Below are positions 60,583 to 64,000 of a stretch of 64,000 nt of DNA, piece by piece. Position numbers and translations under genes: made by a program. Origin of the DNA: Paenibacillus mesophilus (GTDB lineage: Bacteria; Bacillota; Bacilli; Paenibacillales; NBRC-103111); contig NZ_VCRA01000007.1 in assembly GCF_005938385.1 (NCBI RefSeq), positions 186,001-250,000 on the forward strand. The letters run 5' to 3'. The notes beneath the pieces were generated by a model. That model saw nothing but the letters and a program-made list of their open reading frames with translations, did not search any database and was not told the DNA's origin. The stretch's first letter is position 1, and each line of letters starts with the position of its first letter.

Positions 60583-61518
60583 TTACATCCGATGAAGCCC
60601 CAATAATGTATATAAGGAGTCGACCGATCGTTTGGACAGTCCAGCGTACCCCAACAGCTTGCGGGCGGCGGCGGCGGAAGCCGCCGATATGCTGAAAACC
60701 ATCTGAGAAGCGCCATGATCCGCCAAAATGGCCGTGAATTGTCTTGCATCGGCTCGAGCCATGGCATTGTCCAGCTCATGCTTCGCTTCATCGGGCAAAT
60801 GCGGGTACACCGCCGCTGCAGCCGACGTCCAGCGAGGTCCCCCCGCCGCGAACCGATCAATCAGATCCTCCAAATCATCGTGAAGCTGCAAAGCTTCCCC
60901 CAGACGAAAGCCGGCATCAAGCAATACCGCATGCCGGTCGGACGGAACCTTCGCGGCTATCGCACCTAAATGCAGCCCTGCGGCAATCAAAGCCCCCGTC
61001 TTCCGGCCGGATAACGCCATGCATTGCTGCAAATCGGGCCGCGCCAGCGAAAGGTCGCTCCATTGGCCGCGAGTCATATTTCCAACGGCACGGCTCACGG
61101 CCGCGACCGCGGGAACCGCGATGTCGGCGGGCATACCCGGACCGGTGACGATCAGATTGGCCGCGGATAGCAGCCATATGCCGATATTGATCGCGCGCTC
61201 TTTCCCATACAGCTTCCATGAGGCCGGCAGTCCGTATCGAGCTTCCGACGAATCTTGAATGTCATCGAATATCGTGGCGCTATGGTATAGCAGTTCCACC
61301 GCTGCACCGGCCCGAACCAGAACCTCCTCGTCCCTTTGTCCGTTAGTCAAGCATCCGTACAGAAACGACGGGAGCAAGCCGACTTGCGGCCTCGGTACCG
61401 CCTTCACCCAACACGCCGACGGACCGTCCTCGCCTTCGAGCTCGTTCAACGCTTCAAGCATCGTACGCAATATCGCTTCGTTCAACGCTTCCTCCTTGTT
61501 CGCCTCTTCTCCGCTCAC
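60583..61518 (-). CDS. ComQ-like isoprenyl diphosphate synthase-fold protein (candidate peptide prenyltransferase)
   Basis: The protein (311 residues from GTG 61518) has both Asp-rich motifs of trans-isoprenyl synthases, FDDIQD (Asp85, 86, 89) and HDDLED (Asp214, 215, 218), which bind Mg and prenyl diphosphate. RGQWSDL near residue 145 and GRKTGALIAAG near 164 also fit. Length and motif pattern match ComQ, the Bacillus enzyme that prenylates a Trp of ComX, as well as ordinary polyprenyl synthases. Its GTG overlaps the protease gene's TGA by 4 nt with AAGGGG upstream, so translation is coupled. Trp-containing precursors downstream favour a peptide-modifying role, which is inference. Confidence 0.78.
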   Translation of the reverse strand: MSGEEANKEEALNEAILRTMLEALNELEGEDGPSACWVKAVPRPQVGLLPSFLYGCLTNGQRDEEVLVRAGAAVELLYHSATIFDDIQDSSEARYGLPASWKLYGKERAINIGIWLLSAANLIVTGPGMPADIAVPAVAAVSRAVGNMTRGQWSDLSLARPDLQQCMALSGRKTGALIAAGLHLGAIAAKVPSDRHAVLLDAGFRLGEALQLHDDLEDLIDRFAAGGPRWTSAAAAVYPHLPDEAKHELDNAMARADARQFTAILADHGASQMVFSISAASAAAARKLLGYAGLSKRSVDSLYTLLGLHRM

Positions 61519-63947
61519 ACGACCGATACCCCTTTGCTTTTGCGCCCGTCTTTCCATGCGGGCAGCAGCAACAGTGCGGCAAGCGCCACTCCGGCACACC
61601 AGCCTAACACCATGCCGCCGATGTGCCCGAGCACGGCCGCCGTCAACTGCTCCACGGTCATCCGTACCCCCCATAATATTTGAACGAGTGCAAATGCCGT
61701 ATAGATGCCGGATACCAAACCGAATCCCCCGTATATCCGTTCGGCTTTGCTCCATAGTTTCGTACTCGTAGGCTTTTTCAGCTGCTGCCGCAGGAAGGCG
61801 AGCGATTTGCTGCGCAGCTTCGGCATTTCCAAATAATCCATCAGCATGTAATACCCGTCAAACTCCAGCAATGGAAACAAGTTCGCAAGAAAGAACAAGT
61901 AGTTCAACAGCATGATTTGCACGAGCAGCGGATTCGCCGACAAGTCGGGTGACAGCAGCAGCAGCCACGCCATGACAGCCCCCACCGAGAAATGAAAATA
62001 CGGGCCGGCCCAGGAAACGGCTATCCGGGCTTTCCGGGACGCCATCCAGATGTCGCTCGTATCGACGTAAAGGATCGGCGAACCCCAGAATATGCCGTAT
62101 CCGGCTCTTCTCACTTCGCGCCCGTATGATTTCACCGTCAAGGCGTGGGCCGTCTCGTGGAGCAAGGCATGAACGAGAAAGATGCCGTAGAAGCCGATCC
62201 AGGAAAGGAGAGACGCCGAACGGTCGGGAAACAGCTGAACCAGCTTCACTTGGCCCGACATCATCAAATAAAGGAAGATGCAGACGCCGGAAACCGACAG
62301 AACGGCCAGCAGTCGTTGAAACCACTTCGTATAAATAACGAATCCACCGTTGCGGTACAGCGACGTAATTAACGGATCGAAGCCTTCGATCGGCTTTTTC
62401 CAGCTGAGAACATGGTGGGCTTTTAGACCCGCGCGAATATACCAGGGCAATTTCATGTCGCCCATAAGCTCTCTGGAAGCGCCTTGCGTATAAACGAAGC
62501 CTGCAGCTTGAAGCGACTCGATCAGACTGATAACCGTATCCATCGACAAGCTTTTGTATTTCATGAAATAAGCCATGACCAAGTCCCGGATCGATGTGTT
62601 GCCGTCCATCTGCTCCCAGAGGAAATATCCTTGTTCGGACAGTTTGAAATAATTGCCGCGGTCCTCGTCTTTTAAAATATAAAGCGAGGTACCTTCCGCG
62701 GTTGTTTGCCGCACCGAATTCCAATTCGGAATCCGCACGGGAAGCTGTCTCTGAAACAGCGTGCGCGACAAGTTGAGCAATAGCTGCCGGTTGCCGCGGA
62801 CCGCCTGCAGAAAAACCTCTTTGGTCACTAGGAGCACTTCGGTTTCTTCTCCCGCTATCGCCGTATATGTGTGGCGCCCGCCCGATAGAAGAGCTCCTTC
62901 GCCGAAGCCTTCCCCCGCTCCGATTTCCTCCAGTACTTTGACGGACTCCGATTCGTCGGTATCCAAAATAATGCGTCCGCGGCTTACCATGTAGTAAGCA
63001 TCGCCCTGGTCGCCCTCCTTGAACAGCACCGCCCTTTCGGGATATACTTTTTTCCGGGCGGAAGAGGCGATCCTATGAAGCAGGACGCTGTCCATACCGG
63101 CGAACGGGGCAGAGCGGCGAAGGAAACAAACAGCGCTCAAGCCCGCGATCTCCTGCTCGATGAACGCGGACGCTTCGGGATGATGGAGGAGACAGTCGTT
63201 GATGATTGCGGGACTGATGCGGTACAGCTCCAGATCGGAGGCGGCCACAACTGTCATTTCGGACGACACTCCCGAATCGGACAGCAAGGAAGCTTCGCCG
63301 AAAGTATCTCCGGGAACGAGCTCGGCAACCATCTTTTGCTTTTTGCCGTTACCCGTATAGACGTGCGCGCAACCTTTGTAAATAACGGAAAACTGTTCAA
63401 TAGCTTGGCCGTAAGCCAGAAGCGTCGTTCCCGCAGTGACGTGTTCAACCTCGACTTGGGCGGCAAGCTCGGTCAGCACGGGTCCCGGGACGGCGGCAAG
63501 CGGAGTCGCCGCTTTCAGTCTTGCTACGATCGTTTTCAAGCGGAGTATGTCCGGCAAAGGCGACGTCCGGTGCTCCTCTCTACCGAAAAACTCGTATAGC
63601 GTGGCACTGCTAATCACGATGGCATGGACCGGCTCGACGGCCGTAACGCTATCCTTCCCCGAATCCCCGAGAATCAGATGGGCTTCCCCGATCAGATCGC
63701 CCGGACCGAATACCGCAATTTCTCTTGTCACTCCTTCCGCAAGCCGGTTCAATCGGGCCGTACCGCTCACAATCACATACATTTCGTCGTCGATTTCTCC
63801 GCATTCCTCGGTAATCATTTCCCCTTGCCGAAACGAAACGGATTTCATGTATTTGGAAAGCTCGGTTACGAGGAGCGGAGGCGGGTCTCCCAACCCCAAC
63901 TCCTTAAACAGCAAATATACAGGGCTGTTCATCGTGATTTCGCTCAT
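61515..63947 (-). CDS. Multidomain membrane protein: cNMP-binding domains, PqqD-like domain, M50 metalloprotease
   Basis: The protein (810 residues from ATG 63947) has three cyclic-nucleotide-binding-like domains in residues 15-405 (each with GDxxGE-type turns, such as PGDTFGEASLL and GEGFGEGALL). A PqqD-like domain follows at about 420-495 (FKLSEQGYFLWEQMDG, RDLVMAYF). The membrane part has the M50 zinc site HETAH (597-601) and LLEFDGYYML (Asp697). PqqD-like domains bind leader peptides in RiPP systems. M50 proteases cut within membranes and sometimes mature peptides. GGAGG lies ten bases before ATG 63947. It is the first visible gene of the operon; more may lie beyond the window. Confidence 0.88.
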   Translation of the reverse strand: MSEITMNSPVYLLFKELGLGDPPPLLVTELSKYMKSVSFRQGEMITEECGEIDDEMYVIVSGTARLNRLAEGVTREIAVFGPGDLIGEAHLILGDSGKDSVTAVEPVHAIVISSATLYEFFGREEHRTSPLPDILRLKTIVARLKAATPLAAVPGPVLTELAAQVEVEHVTAGTTLLAYGQAIEQFSVIYKGCAHVYTGNGKKQKMVAELVPGDTFGEASLLSDSGVSSEMTVVAASDLELYRISPAIINDCLLHHPEASAFIEQEIAGLSAVCFLRRSAPFAGMDSVLLHRIASSARKKVYPERAVLFKEGDQGDAYYMVSRGRIILDTDESESVKVLEEIGAGEGFGEGALLSGGRHTYTAIAGEETEVLLVTKEVFLQAVRGNRQLLLNLSRTLFQRQLPVRIPNWNSVRQTTAEGTSLYILKDEDRGNYFKLSEQGYFLWEQMDGNTSIRDLVMAYFMKYKSLSMDTVISLIESLQAAGFVYTQGASRELMGDMKLPWYIRAGLKAHHVLSWKKPIEGFDPLITSLYRNGGFVIYTKWFQRLLAVLSVSGVCIFLYLMMSGQVKLVQLFPDRSASLLSWIGFYGIFLVHALLHETAHALTVKSYGREVRRAGYGIFWGSPILYVDTSDIWMASRKARIAVSWAGPYFHFSVGAVMAWLLLLSPDLSANPLLVQIMLLNYLFFLANLFPLLEFDGYYMLMDYLEMPKLRSKSLAFLRQQLKKPTSTKLWSKAERIYGGFGLVSGIYTAFALVQILWGVRMTVEQLTAAVLGHIGGMVLGWCAGVALAALLLLPAWKDGRKSKGVSVV

Positions 63948-64000
63948 GAACATGCAGCCTCCAGTCATTTACGGACTTGAACCTAAACAGATCTCATCCA

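Larger units (their letters stand above)
59023..60700. repeat. Tandem duplication of ~840 bp carrying the precursor gene
   Basis: Sequence from 59023 (inside the epimerase gene) to about 59859 recurs from 59862 to about 60690 (inside the isoprenyl-synthase-like gene). The offset is 839-840 bp over the epimerase and precursor parts and 831 bp near the synthase stop. At the junction, 59859-59862, synthase sequence ending CTGAA meets epimerase sequence GATAAGCG. Each copy holds the end of the epimerase, a hairpin, a complete precursor gene and the end of the synthase gene. Small indels (about 9 bp near 59737, 6 bp in a GCG run near 59835) separate the copies. Confidence 0.9.

Noticed and set aside
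60583..61755. 390-residue version of the isoprenyl-synthase-like protein
   Set aside because: The extra N-terminus is the protease gene read out of frame; the GTG at 61518 with AAGGGG and a 4-nt overlap gives the normal 311-residue length.

Overview
The window reads like the chromosome of a spore-former-type Firmicute in the Paenibacillaceae (Paenibacillus/Cohnella-like). Evidence: strong GGAGG-type ribosome sites, moderately high GC with AT-rich intergenic gaps, many orphan sugar-type lipoproteins, GH44 with CBM3 and FN3 modules, numerous AraC/LacI/IclR regulators, and two dispersed intergenic repeat families. No rRNA, tRNA, CRISPR array or insertion sequence was seen.

Layout. 0-9.7 kb, + strand: a catabolic or modification cluster with two Gfo/Idh/MocA dehydrogenases, a TIM-barrel isomerase, three sulfatase-fold hydrolases, an APS-kinase-like protein and an AraC regulator. 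Two of the sulfatase-fold proteins lack the formylglycine cysteine and have Thr there. 9.8-14.9 kb: a histidine kinase and a response regulator with a SARP/BTAD output domain. Heptamer repeats at 11-bp period lie in front of this operon and near a small locus encoding a GG-leader-like peptide and a truncated chaperone-like protein that runs into a parA relic. 15-20.4 kb: two amidohydrolases plus a Rieske protein, an AraC regulator and a lipoprotein; both minus-strand promoters carry the same long bipartite motif. 20.6-28.9 kb: two glycoside hydrolases and a two-component system. 28.9-34.3 kb, - strand: a seven-gene surface-glycan operon. 34.5-37.7 kb: ECF sigma, anti-sigma and a secreted cupredoxin protein. 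38.1-41.1 kb: Uma2 nuclease and two cobalamin-binding proteins behind a cobalamin riboswitch and terminator. 41.1-56.6 kb: further carbohydrate-type modules (AraC, a frameshifted PhyH dioxygenase, a Tat-type beta-helix protein, two lipoproteins, FAD oxidoreductase, two Gfo/Idh/MocA dehydrogenases, an isomerase, LacI and IclR).

57-64 kb: after two small conserved genes comes the most interesting locus, a candidate RiPP (ribosomally made, modified peptide) system. On the minus strand a large protein with cyclic-nucleotide-binding domains, a PqqD-like domain and an M50 protease domain overlaps by 4 nt a ComQ-like isoprenyl-diphosphate-synthase-fold protein. Two nearly identical 92-residue Os1348/NHLP-like precursor peptides follow. 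Their C-terminal tails contain one Trp and no Cys. ComQ prenylates a Trp of ComX in Bacillus, so a Trp-prenylated peptide made from an NHLP-type precursor is a reasonable hypothesis. The second precursor arose by an ~840-bp tandem duplication that left decaying pieces of both flanking genes while both precursors stayed intact. The locus probably continues beyond the right edge.
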